Source of the DNA: Chryseobacterium indologenes
Lineage (GTDB): Bacteria; Bacteroidota; Bacteroidia; Flavobacteriales; Weeksellaceae
Direction: 5' to 3'
Assembly (NCBI RefSeq): GCF_001295265.1
Contig: NZ_LJOD01000012.1
Location: 62,001-126,000 of the forward strand
Length of the DNA: 64,000 nucleotides
Shown: in pieces, positions 33,488 to 43,313 of the stretch
Layout of the letters: every line of letters begins with the position of its first letter
How positions within the stretch are numbered: the stretch's first letter is position 1
The notes under the pieces: generated by a model
Seen by the model: the letters and a program-made list of their open reading frames with translations, nothing else
What the model was told of the DNA's origin: nothing
Databases searched by the model: none
Program-made: the position numbers and the translations under genes

Positions 33488-33622
33488 TCATGAGAGACCT
33501 ACGTATATAAGCACCTTTTCATCCACAAATCCACAGTCAAGAATATTCGCATACCCCAGCTCCATCGGCTCTTGTCCGTGTAGTTTTGAAAACTGACTTT
33601 GTATGTTCTGTAATTGTAGCAT
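33488..33622 (-). CDS. Possible small protein (44 residues) before the tRNA array
   Basis: ATG-started ORF beginning MLQLQNIQ, between a TTTACTTTG promoter-like box (33685-33693) and the terminator before the tRNA array. Not recognised. Coding status uncertain. Confidence 0.35.
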   Translation of the reverse strand: MLQLQNIQSQFSKLHGQEPMELGYANILDCGFVDEKVLIYVGLS

Positions 33623-33944
33623 TGTACTGTTTGTTTTTAAATTATTAGGTGAATCCTGAAAACCTGTTGCTTTCAATTTTCGGTTGCAAAGTAAATATGA
33701 AATTTTGAAACCTGCAAATTTATTTTTCAATTAACTATTTGAAAATCAATAAATTAAACTTAAATTTTAGAATAGAAAATTCCTGTCCGCAATAGCCTGC
33801 AGATCTCTTAAATACCTAAATGACTGTCTCTCATCGGGTTACTTATCACGTTTTATTTTCTTATTAATTGTTCATTGTTAATTAAAAAATTTTCACTTTT
33901 ATGGTTATTTTTTTTCGTTCTAAATAATTTTTGCTCTGAAAACA

Positions 33945-33975
33945 CAAAAAACGCCCCGGCAACCGAGGCGTTTTT
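33945..33975 (-). terminator. Intrinsic terminator after small ORF
   Basis: ACGCCTCGG, TTGC loop, CGGGGCGT, then six T on the minus strand; also usable on the plus strand. Confidence 0.8.
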
Positions 33976-34003
33976 GCTATATTTTGATAAAATTTTTACG
34001 GGT

Positions 34004-34132
34004 TTACTGTAAATAATTTCCAAAGAATGCACATTTCGCCTCACGTAATATCATCCAATCATACACGAACAATCCCTTTATTGAAGGGCTTCCGCATAGT
34101 TCTGCATTGATATGTGTTCTTTGTAGTTTCAT
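34004..34132 (-). CDS. Possible small protein (42 residues) upstream
   Basis: Starts MKLQRTHINAE. A TATCTTTG box lies shortly upstream and a strong terminator follows. Together with the 33488-33622 ORF it forms two successive promoter, short ORF and terminator units before the tRNA array. They could be leader transcripts or type I-like small genes. Confidence 0.35.
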   Translation of the reverse strand: MKLQRTHINAELCGSPSIKGLFVYDWMILREAKCAFFGNYLQ

Positions 34133-34303
34133 ATTTTTCTGGCGCAAAGATAAATCTTTTTCTTAATTAATTGATAATCTTCACAGAGGAGGGGAGTAAA
34201 AAAAGATGATTCAAAAGCCTTCATTAGTTTGTTTTTTGAACCTTAAACAGACGATCCGCCGTTGATCATTTAACACTTACAGCTCTTTGACTTCTGAAAT
34301 TCA

Positions 34304-34338
34304 AAAAAAAACTTCAGACAAAAATGACTGAAGTTTTT
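34304..34338 (-). terminator. Intrinsic terminator of the MoxR/bpX operon
   Basis: ACTTCAG, 10-base loop, CTGAAGT, then nine T on the minus strand, just past the last stop codon (34350). Confidence 0.85.
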
Positions 34339-34349
34339 ATTATTACAAA

Positions 34350-35366
34350 TTAATTTCTGAACATCTTATTCCGTCCTGTCTTATATCTGGAAATATCTTT
34401 CAGGATTACCTCATCATCCGGATTAAAATGTTTCAGTTCGTTGACAATTTCAGAATGTTCTGAAATTTTTTCAGTGATGATTTCGTAAGCAATTTTCCGG
34501 GTTACTTCCTGAAGTTTGGGGTCTTTTTTAAATTCATGCTTCATGGCATCAAGGTAGGTAATTTTTTTATCCTCCGGCGTTTCCTGATACAGTTCCTGAA
34601 TAGAATTTCCAAGTTGTTTCACATCATAGATATTGGCGAAATAATTGTTTAAGCAGTTAAAGGCATCTTTGTTTTCTTTCCATCCTTTCAGAAGGATTTT
34701 CTGCGCTTCTTCCGGCATCTCCATTTTTTTGCGGTAGATAAGGGAACCTTTTATCATCTGACTGTTGTTTACATAATCATCCACTACCATCTGATAATAG
34801 GTATTGGAGTTTTTAATATCATTAATGGTTCTGTACAGATCTCCTACTTTTTCTTTGTGCCCCAGCTCCTTATACAGGTCAATTGCTTTTTTGTACTGTT
34901 TTGCTTTTTCATAACAGACCGCCGCATCTGATTTGTTTTTCAGCTTTTTAAGATAGATGACCGCCGCTTCGGTATAAAAGCCTCCGTCTTCCAGTGTTTT
35001 TGCTCCCCGGTAATGATCCTGAAGAAGGTTTATATAGACCTTTGCCGCTTTTTTGTAATCCTTTTCTGCGATGTACTTTTCAGCCAGCTCCTCGTATTTA
35101 TTTCTGATCTTATCAAAAATAGAAGTTTCCACATAAACACTTCCTCTTCTGTTTCTCCCTGATGACAGATTTTGCTCCTTTTCTTTCTTTTCAAGACGAA
35201 GCAGAACGGCAAAAATAATAATTGCCACAAAAACGAAAACAGCCAGGGTCCACATGACATCCCCAAAACTCTGATGAAAAAGCTGCGCCAGAATTCCGAT
35301 GATCTTAAGGATCGCCAGAATGAAGAATGCCGCCATGAATTTATCTATAAACTTCTGCCTATTCAT
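34350..35366 (-). CDS. Membrane-anchored TPR-like protein of the MoxR/bpX operon
   Basis: 338 residues. Two transmembrane segments near the N terminus (about 10-30 and 38-58), then TPR-like helices (residues 85-250: EKDYKKAAKVYINLLQDHY, GFYTEAAVIYLKKL and similar). It overlaps the upstream bpX-type gene by 8 bases, so it is translationally coupled. Likely a scaffold tethering the MoxR complex to the membrane; inferred from architecture. Confidence 0.8.
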   Translation of the reverse strand: MNRQKFIDKFMAAFFILAILKIIGILAQLFHQSFGDVMWTLAVFVFVAIIIFAVLLRLEKKEKEQNLSSGRNRRGSVYVETSIFDKIRNKYEELAEKYIAEKDYKKAAKVYINLLQDHYRGAKTLEDGGFYTEAAVIYLKKLKNKSDAAVCYEKAKQYKKAIDLYKELGHKEKVGDLYRTINDIKNSNTYYQMVVDDYVNNSQMIKGSLIYRKKMEMPEEAQKILLKGWKENKDAFNCLNNYFANIYDVKQLGNSIQELYQETPEDKKITYLDAMKHEFKKDPKLQEVTRKIAYEIITEKISEHSEIVNELKHFNPDDEVILKDISRYKTGRNKMFRN

Positions 35367-37086
35367 CTTTATCTGATTTTAAAATGGTTTTATCTTCACT
35401 GAACAAACGGTAAAGAAGGAGTATAACACAAATGATAAGAATCCATACGAACCAGTTGTAGCCGTACATTTCTATCAAAGGATAGAAGATATAGGCCAGC
35501 ATAGCTATCAGAACAATCATCAGGAAAATCTTGATTCCTCCCGGAACATTCTCTCCGCCTACGCTCAGGGATCTTTTTTTAATAATGAAGGAATAGAGTC
35601 CAACGGCTCCTGTCATGGCCACAATCAGCCAGAAAATATCCGAAAAAGAAATATCATGTTTCTGACGGGGCTTTTTAATTTCTATTTCGCCAATATCTGA
35701 ATTTTCATTCTTATAAACCGGCGTATCAGCATACTCTTTTGTTCCGTAAAGACGGCCCAGCGAATCTTCCACCAATACCTGCTTTTTCTTCCAGATTGTT
35801 TTTACGGTAATGTTATCTACAAACTTTCCGGGATTGGCTTTTTTAATGGAATCTTTAATTTTTTTCCGGTAGCTTACTTCATTCTTTTCGATATATTCTG
35901 TAATTCTCTTGCGGTATACTTTTTTAAGGGAGTCTTCAGATGTTTTTACTTTTGCTTTTATGTCGTCAATATCTTTATAAATACTTTCAATAGGTCTTCC
36001 TCCCTTATCCAGATACTCCTTGTAAGTGGTTTCTTTTTTCGGATTATGGTACATCATGTTGGCCAGAACACTTTCCTCCATCAACTCACGTCTTTTCCGG
36101 CCATACATGGAATCTATTTTCATGTCAACATCAGTAACACCTGACTGATAGGCCACCATAGGTTTCATCAGATTCGGATCCTGTTCTATGACGGGTTCTG
36201 TATAAATTTCATCTGAGGCAACTACAGCGTTTCTTGCAGAATCATCTTTGCCCCAATGCCTAAACATGCTTACCAGGCCAAGTATCAGCAAAATTACCCA
36301 GAAAACCCAGCGGTAATCTCGTCCGGAACTGTTTGCTCCATTATTATTTTCTTTTCTTCCAAAAAGTTTATCCAGCCAGGAGTTTTCGAATTTAAAATTC
36401 CCGAAGCCATCTCCTCTTGAAGTCCCCATCACATCCAGCGGAACTCCGAGGTCTACAGCTCTGTCAGGGTATTTTTCAATATAGTTCAGATATTTTTCAA
36501 TTTCTTTTTTGTTCCCGGCCATCACTTTTTTCAAATCGAAAGGCAGATCTTTCATCCATTCTTCCTCGGTCTTCGGTTTCTCCAGCTCCTCCAGAACTTT
36601 GTCATCATCCATTTCTACGGTGTAGCTCTCAATTTTCTGAGGAATCTTTACTCCGTTGGATGGTTTCCGGACTGTATCTTTTGCCTGTTCCGGTTGCCGG
36701 ATTAATGAAATCCAGTCGATTTCTTCATTCAATTTTACCAACCCGAATTCAGGATGCATGATCAGAAATTCGGCATCTGTATTCAGCCAGTCTTCGGGAT
36801 TTATTTTGGGATAGAAAATTGTATTTTCAGGGATAAACAGTTTGTTATCCACACTCTGAAAATAAGCATTCCGCCCGATTTCATCAGGAGCAGAAGCACT
36901 AAAAACCAGAAAACAGCCGTATATTCCGTTTGGCCTGTCAGAGGGAACCGGAAAGGAGCGGACCTGATCAAGATCTATTCCTAATATTTCCATTTCCCGA
37001 AGCCACATCAAGGGTGAAGCACCTTTTATTAAAAGTCCTTTCTTAGGATAACTATTCTTCGGAAAAGGTTTAATTCTAAGTTCCAT
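35359..37086 (-). CDS. bpX-type membrane protein of a MoxR-vWA-beta-propeller system
   Basis: 575 residues. The N-terminal 125 residues (PKKGLLIKGASPLMWLREME onward) look like one of the bpX domains defined in MoxR-vWA-beta-propeller ternary systems; the subtype is uncertain. Hydrophobic segments lie near 260-278, 482-505 and 520-560, with a charged coiled-coil-like stretch between. It overlaps neighbours on both sides by about 10 bases. Role unknown. Confidence 0.75.
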   Translation of the reverse strand: MELRIKPFPKNSYPKKGLLIKGASPLMWLREMEILGIDLDQVRSFPVPSDRPNGIYGCFLVFSASAPDEIGRNAYFQSVDNKLFIPENTIFYPKINPEDWLNTDAEFLIMHPEFGLVKLNEEIDWISLIRQPEQAKDTVRKPSNGVKIPQKIESYTVEMDDDKVLEELEKPKTEEEWMKDLPFDLKKVMAGNKKEIEKYLNYIEKYPDRAVDLGVPLDVMGTSRGDGFGNFKFENSWLDKLFGRKENNNGANSSGRDYRWVFWVILLILGLVSMFRHWGKDDSARNAVVASDEIYTEPVIEQDPNLMKPMVAYQSGVTDVDMKIDSMYGRKRRELMEESVLANMMYHNPKKETTYKEYLDKGGRPIESIYKDIDDIKAKVKTSEDSLKKVYRKRITEYIEKNEVSYRKKIKDSIKKANPGKFVDNITVKTIWKKKQVLVEDSLGRLYGTKEYADTPVYKNENSDIGEIEIKKPRQKHDISFSDIFWLIVAMTGAVGLYSFIIKKRSLSVGGENVPGGIKIFLMIVLIAMLAYIFYPLIEMYGYNWFVWILIICVILLLYRLFSEDKTILKSDKDE

Positions 37087-39466
37087 ATTCTACAATCTGA
37101 TCTATAAATCTTTTCAAATACTCTTCATATATGTCTTCCATTTTTCTCACCTTCAGCAGGGTATGATCCGGCAGATAATATTCTGAACCTCCAAACTCGG
37201 TATCTGAAGCCAATGCCAGGATACTATTTTCTGAGGTAGGAATATAAAATTCCGGAATATTTTTGTTACTGCTTTTAAATGTCAGCATTCCCCGGGAGTC
37301 TGTAATAATGTCACTTCCATCAGAAAAGCTGAACTTATTTTTGTTTTTATCTGCAAAAATTTTTATCTGATCCCTGTTTTTACGCAAGGTCAGAGAAATA
37401 GCATAATTTTTTTGCAGTTCATGGTTAGAAATCACCAGCTTATTTTCTGAATTAATCCCGATTTTGTTGAAGCTGTTTAAGATTCTGATTCCGGATGATA
37501 ATTTACTGAGTTCTATTTCTATCTTAGAGTGGCTTTTAGCAATCTCATCATCATTTTTAACCTGTTCAATAGAGATATTTCCTTCTAAGTTAATTTCTGA
37601 AATCCAGGGTGCTTTCGGATAAAACAGATAAAAATTCCTGTTAAAATAAACCAGTTTAAATTCCTGTGGAATAACTTTTTCAGAAATGTTCAGTTCAGAA
37701 TACTCTCTGGTATTCAGGTTAAGCTTTGAAATCAGTTTTTTATCCGGCTGATACTGACACAGGATAAACTGCTGCTGTTTATTTTTTGCCAGGGCAAACT
37801 GCCCCTTAGGTTTTACAGAAATATCTTCAAACAGAACTTCACACCCGTGATGGGTTTTATATCGGTCATAATACTCCCTGCTGTAATAATTATCAGAAAG
37901 ATAGGTTCGGAGCAGCTGTTTTTTACTGCTTAAAATAAAGTACTCTCCTTCATACATGAACTGGGCAATCTGGCCAACGGGAGCAGGAAACAGGATAGGA
38001 TAATTCATAGGGAGATCCGTTTTCTTTCCTTTTCCGGAATCCTGAGGTGCTTTTGATTTTTTCTGTGGAGGATTAGCCCACAGTTCTTTCAGAGGAAGCA
38101 GAATCTTCTGAATATGTTTTCTTGTTCCTTTATGATGCTTATAGAAATTCAGTTCTCCATCTGCAGAGGTAGTGACCAGAAATTTCAGACGGTCCCTGTT
38201 TTCGTTAATTACTTTCTGCAGCTTCTGGCTGGCCATATTTTCCTGATGGGTGATGAAAAATACTTCAAGATCTTTTTCCTTGTGATCTTTCTCAAAGAAC
38301 TTTTCCAGTGCCTGAGAAGATTCCATCGCCGGGCTTACGTGGTTCAGGTTTTCCACTACTTCTTCCACCTTATCCAGGGAAACCGGCACAATGGTCTGCC
38401 CTAATGCAAAAACTTTACATTCGGAATGGGCTTTGGGATGCTTAATCACGGCAATGGCTGAAGCAAAGGCCAGTACTTTTGGGGTACCCCAGTTTTTTAT
38501 GGAAGTATCAATTAAGATAATTCGTTCAAAAATATTTTCCTCAGGCGGGATTTCACGCTGGATATATAGTGCTTCATTATTGGCCACACGGTTCATAAAC
38601 ACGTCATCCTCATTGGCAAATTCTGATAAAAGCATCCGGTGAAGCTCACCTTTATTGGTCATGTCAGAAATTCCTCCTATTGGCTGTTCACCCGGAGAAA
38701 GATGACGCATCGGAATTTTCAGGCCGCTCCATATTCTTTTGATAAGGCTTCCTACCTGGAATGTTTTCGGCTCTTCAATCAGTTCCTGAATGAAATCTTT
38801 ATCGGTTTCAACGGTGGTTTCTTCTTCGGCCACTTCATCTTCCAGTTCTGGAATATCAACAGTGCCTTTCATCACATTGATGATTGATTCTACCGATGGA
38901 AATTTTTCATTTAATATCGCTAGCGTACGGATGTCTTTTATCTTAATGGCATCAGTCAGTTCTTTTTTCTCTGCAGATTCCGCAAGGCTGTGAGGTCTTC
39001 TGGCAAATCCTTTTAAAATTATTTCTGCACTTACGGAGGATCTAACCAGACGTGGAACATGTCTGAACAGTGTCTGTAAAAGCATAATCCGGTTTTGTCC
39101 GGTTTTATAGCGTGGTCCCAGTTTTTTTAGGTTTTCAAGGAATTTAAATCCTGAGTCTATATCCAACCGGACTTCCTCTTTGCTTTCCGTCTGGATTTTA
39201 TTCAGATAATAATAAATTCCGTCTAAATTCTGGTATCCGTCCTGAGAGGCATACAACACCAGCAATAATGATCCAAAAGGTGGGAACCCCTGCAGCTGAA
39301 GTTCTTTCAGAATCTCCATCACATAAGGTCTGTACGCGACCACCCCTACATTCGGAATGGAGATAAGGTTGTTTTCATGATAGCCTGTGGGATCCGGAAT
39401 ATCTTTATCGGTAGCCCATTCCCAGAAATAGTTTTGGTATGATTGGAAATATTCGTTCAGATCCAT
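37076..39466 (-). CDS. vWA-like plus beta-propeller-like protein of the ternary system
   Basis: 796 residues. The N-terminal helical region (1-290) is followed by a vWA-like Rossmann fold (about 305-430, ERIILIDTSIKNWG to EVFFITHQENM) in which the MIDAS is degenerate (DTSIKN). The rest (about 490-790) consists of repeated beta-strand blades such as FILSSKKQLLRTYL and KLVYFNRNFYLFYPKAPWI, fitting a beta-propeller. MoxR-vWA-beta-propeller systems are predicted NTP-dependent conflict or stress systems. Confidence 0.78.
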   Translation of the reverse strand: MDLNEYFQSYQNYFWEWATDKDIPDPTGYHENNLISIPNVGVVAYRPYVMEILKELQLQGFPPFGSLLLVLYASQDGYQNLDGIYYYLNKIQTESKEEVRLDIDSGFKFLENLKKLGPRYKTGQNRIMLLQTLFRHVPRLVRSSVSAEIILKGFARRPHSLAESAEKKELTDAIKIKDIRTLAILNEKFPSVESIINVMKGTVDIPELEDEVAEEETTVETDKDFIQELIEEPKTFQVGSLIKRIWSGLKIPMRHLSPGEQPIGGISDMTNKGELHRMLLSEFANEDDVFMNRVANNEALYIQREIPPEENIFERIILIDTSIKNWGTPKVLAFASAIAVIKHPKAHSECKVFALGQTIVPVSLDKVEEVVENLNHVSPAMESSQALEKFFEKDHKEKDLEVFFITHQENMASQKLQKVINENRDRLKFLVTTSADGELNFYKHHKGTRKHIQKILLPLKELWANPPQKKSKAPQDSGKGKKTDLPMNYPILFPAPVGQIAQFMYEGEYFILSSKKQLLRTYLSDNYYSREYYDRYKTHHGCEVLFEDISVKPKGQFALAKNKQQQFILCQYQPDKKLISKLNLNTREYSELNISEKVIPQEFKLVYFNRNFYLFYPKAPWISEINLEGNISIEQVKNDDEIAKSHSKIEIELSKLSSGIRILNSFNKIGINSENKLVISNHELQKNYAISLTLRKNRDQIKIFADKNKNKFSFSDGSDIITDSRGMLTFKSSNKNIPEFYIPTSENSILALASDTEFGGSEYYLPDHTLLKVRKMEDIYEEYLKRFIDQIVEYGT

Positions 39467-40200
39467 TCCTTTGATTTTTCAGTCAGGCGAAATGAGCTTA
39501 CGGAAAGTGTACGGAAATCGGATTTATTAAGAGGTAAAACACTTCCGTCTTCGTTCCATAAAAGCCACAGGTCCTGTGCTGCATTATATTTTCTCTGTAA
39601 CAGAGCACTTACATTTTTAAATTCAAAATCAAAACCTGCAGGAAGAAGATGATGGTCTTTCATCCAGAAGGTTTTTCCCGGAAGGCTTAATAATGGTGTT
39701 CCCAAAAACAGGGCTTTATCATTAATAACCGTCCAGTCTGTTTTTTCCAGTTTAAATTTCGGGAAGGCAATTATTGCTTCTTTAACCTCATCAATAAGGC
39801 TTAATAAAGCAACAGCAGGCTGTTCTTCCCCGCTTGGGACCAGCCTTACGTCCACTTTTTCATCAATTCCGAAAAAATTCTGATTGGAAGGTGGAAAGGT
39901 AAGTCGTAAAGCTTTATCAATGGGCGTCCACAGCAAAGCGGTTCTTACTTTTTTGCTGGGAACCAGGGCATCTTTCCGGAATAAAAGGCCTTCTCTCAAT
40001 TCATAAAGTAAAAAATCCGGTAACTGCTGGATTTCCGGAGAAACGGCCTGTTCTCCGGTAAAGCCTTTCAACCAGATCACATTTTCTTCCAAAGCGATCT
40101 GAACATTTTTCCAGTCACGAATCGAGCCTAAAAAATCCTCATCTGCACGGGGAAGTTCTGCCCAGAATTCTTTTACACGCTTTGAAGGATCTTCTGCCAT
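39457..40200 (-). CDS. bpX-domain partner of the MoxR ATPase
   Basis: 247 residues from ATG 40200 (MAEDPSKR); an earlier ATG at 40260 would add 20 unlikely residues inside the MoxR gene. The predicted beta-rich fold has a conserved-looking IWLKGFTGEQAV segment. It overlaps the MoxR stop and the next gene. I place it with the bpX proteins by context and general pattern; exact subfamily not certain. Confidence 0.72.
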   Translation of the reverse strand: MAEDPSKRVKEFWAELPRADEDFLGSIRDWKNVQIALEENVIWLKGFTGEQAVSPEIQQLPDFLLYELREGLLFRKDALVPSKKVRTALLWTPIDKALRLTFPPSNQNFFGIDEKVDVRLVPSGEEQPAVALLSLIDEVKEAIIAFPKFKLEKTDWTVINDKALFLGTPLLSLPGKTFWMKDHHLLPAGFDFEFKNVSALLQRKYNAAQDLWLLWNEDGSVLPLNKSDFRTLSVSSFRLTEKSKEWI

Positions 40201-41306
40201 AAGCTTTCTATTTCCTGTTGAATATATTGTTTTTGTTCCGGATTTCTGATCCAGTCGCAACGCGTCTGAAGGTATCTCAGCTTATCTTTGATCACGTTCT
40301 GCTCTTCAAAACTCAATGTTCCTTCATTCCACTTTTCAACAAGGATTTTTACATCTTTCATTACTTCTTCAGGATTTGGAGTTTTGTTCTGCATGGCCTG
40401 TGGATGAGATTTAGGATTTTCATCTTTTTCGATGGTTCTGTTGATGATCCCTTCCAGGATTTCGATCTGCTCTTCGGTATCCCAGATATGTTTCAGTACC
40501 CAGAGATCTGAAAGAATGGCTTCGTTTCGTCCACAGATCAGGGCGCTTGCGGCAATCAGATTCTGCAATTTCACAGCACGACGGTCGGAAATGGCAATCC
40601 CTGTATTTCTAAGGCTGATGATGGTATTTAAATAGACTTCATATACCGGTTTCAGATCAATCGTTCTGCAAAGGTCCTGCAATTCCCTGATTTCATCGGA
40701 AAGGATTTCAGGAGTTTCCGTTTCCACCGGATTTTCAAGTTTTCTTCCGGCTAAAAGTACCTGCTGAAGAAGGTCCGGATTTACATAATCTACATTGATC
40801 CTGATCAGGAAACGGTCAAACAATGCATTCAGAGCCTCATCTTCCGGAAGAACGTTACTTGCTCCAACGAACATCAGGGCCGGCAAATGTTTGGTTTCTT
40901 TTCCTCTTTTAAAGATCTTTTCGTTTAAAGCCATCAACAGGGAGTTCAGAATCGCTGAGTTGGCATTAAAAATCTCATCCAGGAAGACCATAGAGGCTTC
41001 CGGCATCATTCCTTCCGTATTGGTAAGAAGTTCTCCTTCCTTTAATTTTCTGATATCGAAAGGGCCGAAAATTTCGTTCGGCTCTGTAAACCGGGTTAAA
41101 AGGTATTCAAAATTTTTACCGTCTTTTACGGTTTTGGAAAGTGTTCTTACGATTGCCGATTTTGCGGTTCCTGGAGGCCCGTACAGAAAGGCATTTTCTC
41201 TGGCCAGAAGACAGATTCCCAGAAGATCTACCACGTCATTTTTCCCGACGAAGGTATCTTTTACGTAATTAAGAACGGTATTGAGTTTTGTAATATTATG
41301 ATTCAT
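40173..41306 (-). CDS. MoxR-family AAA+ ATPase
   Basis: 377 residues. Walker A GPPGTAKSAIVRT (about 39-51), Walker B SMVFLDEIF, sensor 1 FVGASN, arginine finger region NALFDRFLIR. The C-terminal lid and about 70 extra helical residues follow. MoxR ATPases remodel vWA-containing partners; here the vWA/beta-propeller protein lies two genes downstream. It is closely similar in layout to RavA-like enzymes but lacks the LARA region. Confidence 0.92.
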   Translation of the reverse strand: MNHNITKLNTVLNYVKDTFVGKNDVVDLLGICLLARENAFLYGPPGTAKSAIVRTLSKTVKDGKNFEYLLTRFTEPNEIFGPFDIRKLKEGELLTNTEGMMPEASMVFLDEIFNANSAILNSLLMALNEKIFKRGKETKHLPALMFVGASNVLPEDEALNALFDRFLIRINVDYVNPDLLQQVLLAGRKLENPVETETPEILSDEIRELQDLCRTIDLKPVYEVYLNTIISLRNTGIAISDRRAVKLQNLIAASALICGRNEAILSDLWVLKHIWDTEEQIEILEGIINRTIEKDENPKSHPQAMQNKTPNPEEVMKDVKILVEKWNEGTLSFEEQNVIKDKLRYLQTRCDWIRNPEQKQYIQQEIESLWQKILQSV

Positions 41307-41318
41307 TGATTTAAAAAA

Positions 41319-41897
41319 TTAAAATTTCCACCATTTTTTCTTTTTGGGCTTTTCCTCTTCATTTTCCTCCTGCTCACTGTTTTTATTGAAAGCGAAAGTA
41401 ATTCTCTGATAAATATCTTTAATATCAAAATACATTTCTGTTCCGTCATCAAGCGTGAGTACATCCATGATCCTGTCTCCGTCATTGAACAGTCTCTGCC
41501 CTGTATCCTGTTTATCAAAATGGTGCCTTACCAGATCTCTTTCATCGGAAATGCGGGTGACAATATAGGGTGAATCTCTGGTTCCATCGCCAGTTTTCTC
41601 AAGGCCTTCAAAAATGCCCTGTGCAATCATCATCTCTATTCTCATCCCTTTCTCGTCCCCCAATTCCTTAAAGGCAAAATATTTATAGATATGAGCACTG
41701 GGACTCAATAAGATGTTAACATTCACATACCGGATGACTTCTTCAAACTTTCCTTCATTTAATAATTCCAGCAAATTTCCGGTATCATCCGAATACGGAT
41801 TATATTCAGGATCATTAATTATGATCTCCCTGCTCTTCAGGAAACTTTCTTTCGTCGGGTCTTTTAAAAATTCAAATACTTCACTAGATTTCCCCAT
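41319..41897 (-). CDS. DUF4919-like protein
   Basis: 192 residues. Pattern NDPEYNPYSDDTGNLLELLN and the HKYFAFKEL-like helix resemble the DUF4919 family. The lysine-rich tail (KPKKKKWWKF) is unusual. It overlaps its upstream neighbour by 14 bases and precedes the MoxR gene by 12, so it is part of the operon. Function unknown. Confidence 0.75.
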   Translation of the reverse strand: MGKSSEVFEFLKDPTKESFLKSREIIINDPEYNPYSDDTGNLLELLNEGKFEEVIRYVNVNILLSPSAHIYKYFAFKELGDEKGMRIEMMIAQGIFEGLEKTGDGTRDSPYIVTRISDERDLVRHHFDKQDTGQRLFNDGDRIMDVLTLDDGTEMYFDIKDIYQRITFAFNKNSEQEENEEEKPKKKKWWKF

Positions 41898-42537
41898 GGT
41901 TTTCGGTTATTGTTTTTAGTTCTCTCCAGAAAATGTCTTTATACATCCCGAATTCTGCAATCAGCAATTGATTGATGTATGGAATTTCGGCCAGTCTGTA
42001 GGATTTTTTTTCTACAATTCTTTCCAGATACAGCTTCCGGTAGGTTTTATCTTTTAATTCTTCTTCCCAGTTTATGTTTTCAAGATCCAGATCAAATCCG
42101 ATTCCTGAATAGTGAAACTGCAGAAGTATATTTTCCAGCATTTTGATCAATGGATCTTCCGGATCAGCGCCCTGTAAAGCGGAGATTGTCTGAGGTAAAA
42201 ACCTCATGGACAAATCCGCTGATAATATGGCAGAGATATTTCTTTTGCCTTTAAACGGAGGGATTAATTTGTTCAGATTCTTCTCCGTGTCCTTTCTGAT
42301 CAAATATAACTGCGCGCTGTAATACAGAATTTTTGCGGCCCAGACTGCTGTTTCACGGTCACAGCTGATCTGATCGGATAAGAATTCCAACCTTTCTTTT
42401 TCAAATTCGGATTCAAAATAATCAGCAGCATCCTGTTCTTCTTTTTTAGAGATTTCATAAAGATCTGTGAAAATTGTAATACATTCATCCTTCCTAAGCA
42501 GAAATAAAGTATCTAAAAATGCGGATTTATTTTCCAT
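41884..42537 (-). CDS. Hypothetical protein, first gene of the MoxR/bpX operon
   Basis: 217 residues, helical and acidic, not recognised, no membrane segment or catalytic motif. Its frame overlaps DUF4919. The upstream 150 bases are AT-rich without the Ro60-type regulon box, so this operon may be regulated separately from the RNA island. Confidence 0.7.
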   Translation of the reverse strand: MENKSAFLDTLFLLRKDECITIFTDLYEISKKEEQDAADYFESEFEKERLEFLSDQISCDRETAVWAAKILYYSAQLYLIRKDTEKNLNKLIPPFKGKRNISAILSADLSMRFLPQTISALQGADPEDPLIKMLENILLQFHYSGIGFDLDLENINWEEELKDKTYRKLYLERIVEKKSYRLAEIPYINQLLIAEFGMYKDIFWRELKTITENHGEI

Positions 42538-42683
42538 TATTAAACAAAAATAAAATTATTTCTCTGAGAATAAAATTTTTCAGGAATGATTGACTGTTAA
42601 ATAATATACCGGCCTTATGAATGGTCAGCTTTGCTTCTTAAGTCAATAGTAAATTGAATCACCATTCACTATTGATACAACTC

Positions 42684-43073
42684 TTATTCGGTTATTTCTA
42701 TAATATTACCCTCCGGATCAAGAATGACACTTTCATAGTAACCATCTCCTGTTGTACGGGGTTCTCCGGCAATTCTGCATCCGTCTTGTCTCAAGGTTTC
42801 CGTAAGCTGATCTACTTTTTCCCGGCTTCCTGTTGAAAAGGCCAGATGTATAATTCCATACTTCTGTGCTTCAAACGAATTTTCATTCTCCTGAATGTCC
42901 GGTTTTGTCATCAGCTCAAGACGGCATCCGTTTTCAAAGCTTAAGAAATAAGACTCGAAGCTCTTAACCGGATTATGGTATTTTTCACCGGAAGCTGCCC
43001 CGAAATATTTCTGATAAAACATCCTGGATTTTTCAAGCTCTTTTACCCAAATGGCAATATGTTCAATTTTCAT
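42684..43073 (-). CDS. VOC (glyoxalase-like) protein
   Basis: 129 residues. IEHIAIWVKELEKSRMFYQKYFG opens the first unit and SVILDPEGNIIEITE closes the second; His and Glu metal-ligand positions are present, the layout of lactoylglutathione lyase-like and fosfomycin-resistance-like enzymes. Substrate unknown. Separate from the surrounding operons. Confidence 0.88.
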   Translation of the reverse strand: MKIEHIAIWVKELEKSRMFYQKYFGAASGEKYHNPVKSFESYFLSFENGCRLELMTKPDIQENENSFEAQKYGIIHLAFSTGSREKVDQLTETLRQDGCRIAGEPRTTGDGYYESVILDPEGNIIEITE

Positions 43074-43313
43074 TATCTAAATTTTATTTATCATACAAAA
43101 GTAGCTGCCGGAATATTGAGGCACCTGCTCTGTATTGTGCTATCGTTGCTCCGGGTTTGCAATGTTATTGTTGTTAATGGTTAATTTTGCTCTGCAGGTC
43201 AATGGTGAACTTATAAACGTAAAAAAATTCATAAGCATTGCAGATTGACTATTCACAATTGAGAACACATAATTCACATATTTAGTATCTTTGCCCACAT
43301 TCAAAATAAAATT

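Noticed and set aside
33685..33693. Fifth copy of the regulon promoter before the tRNA array
   Set aside because: TTTACTTTGCA is present but no TGCG half-sites occur 13 bases upstream.
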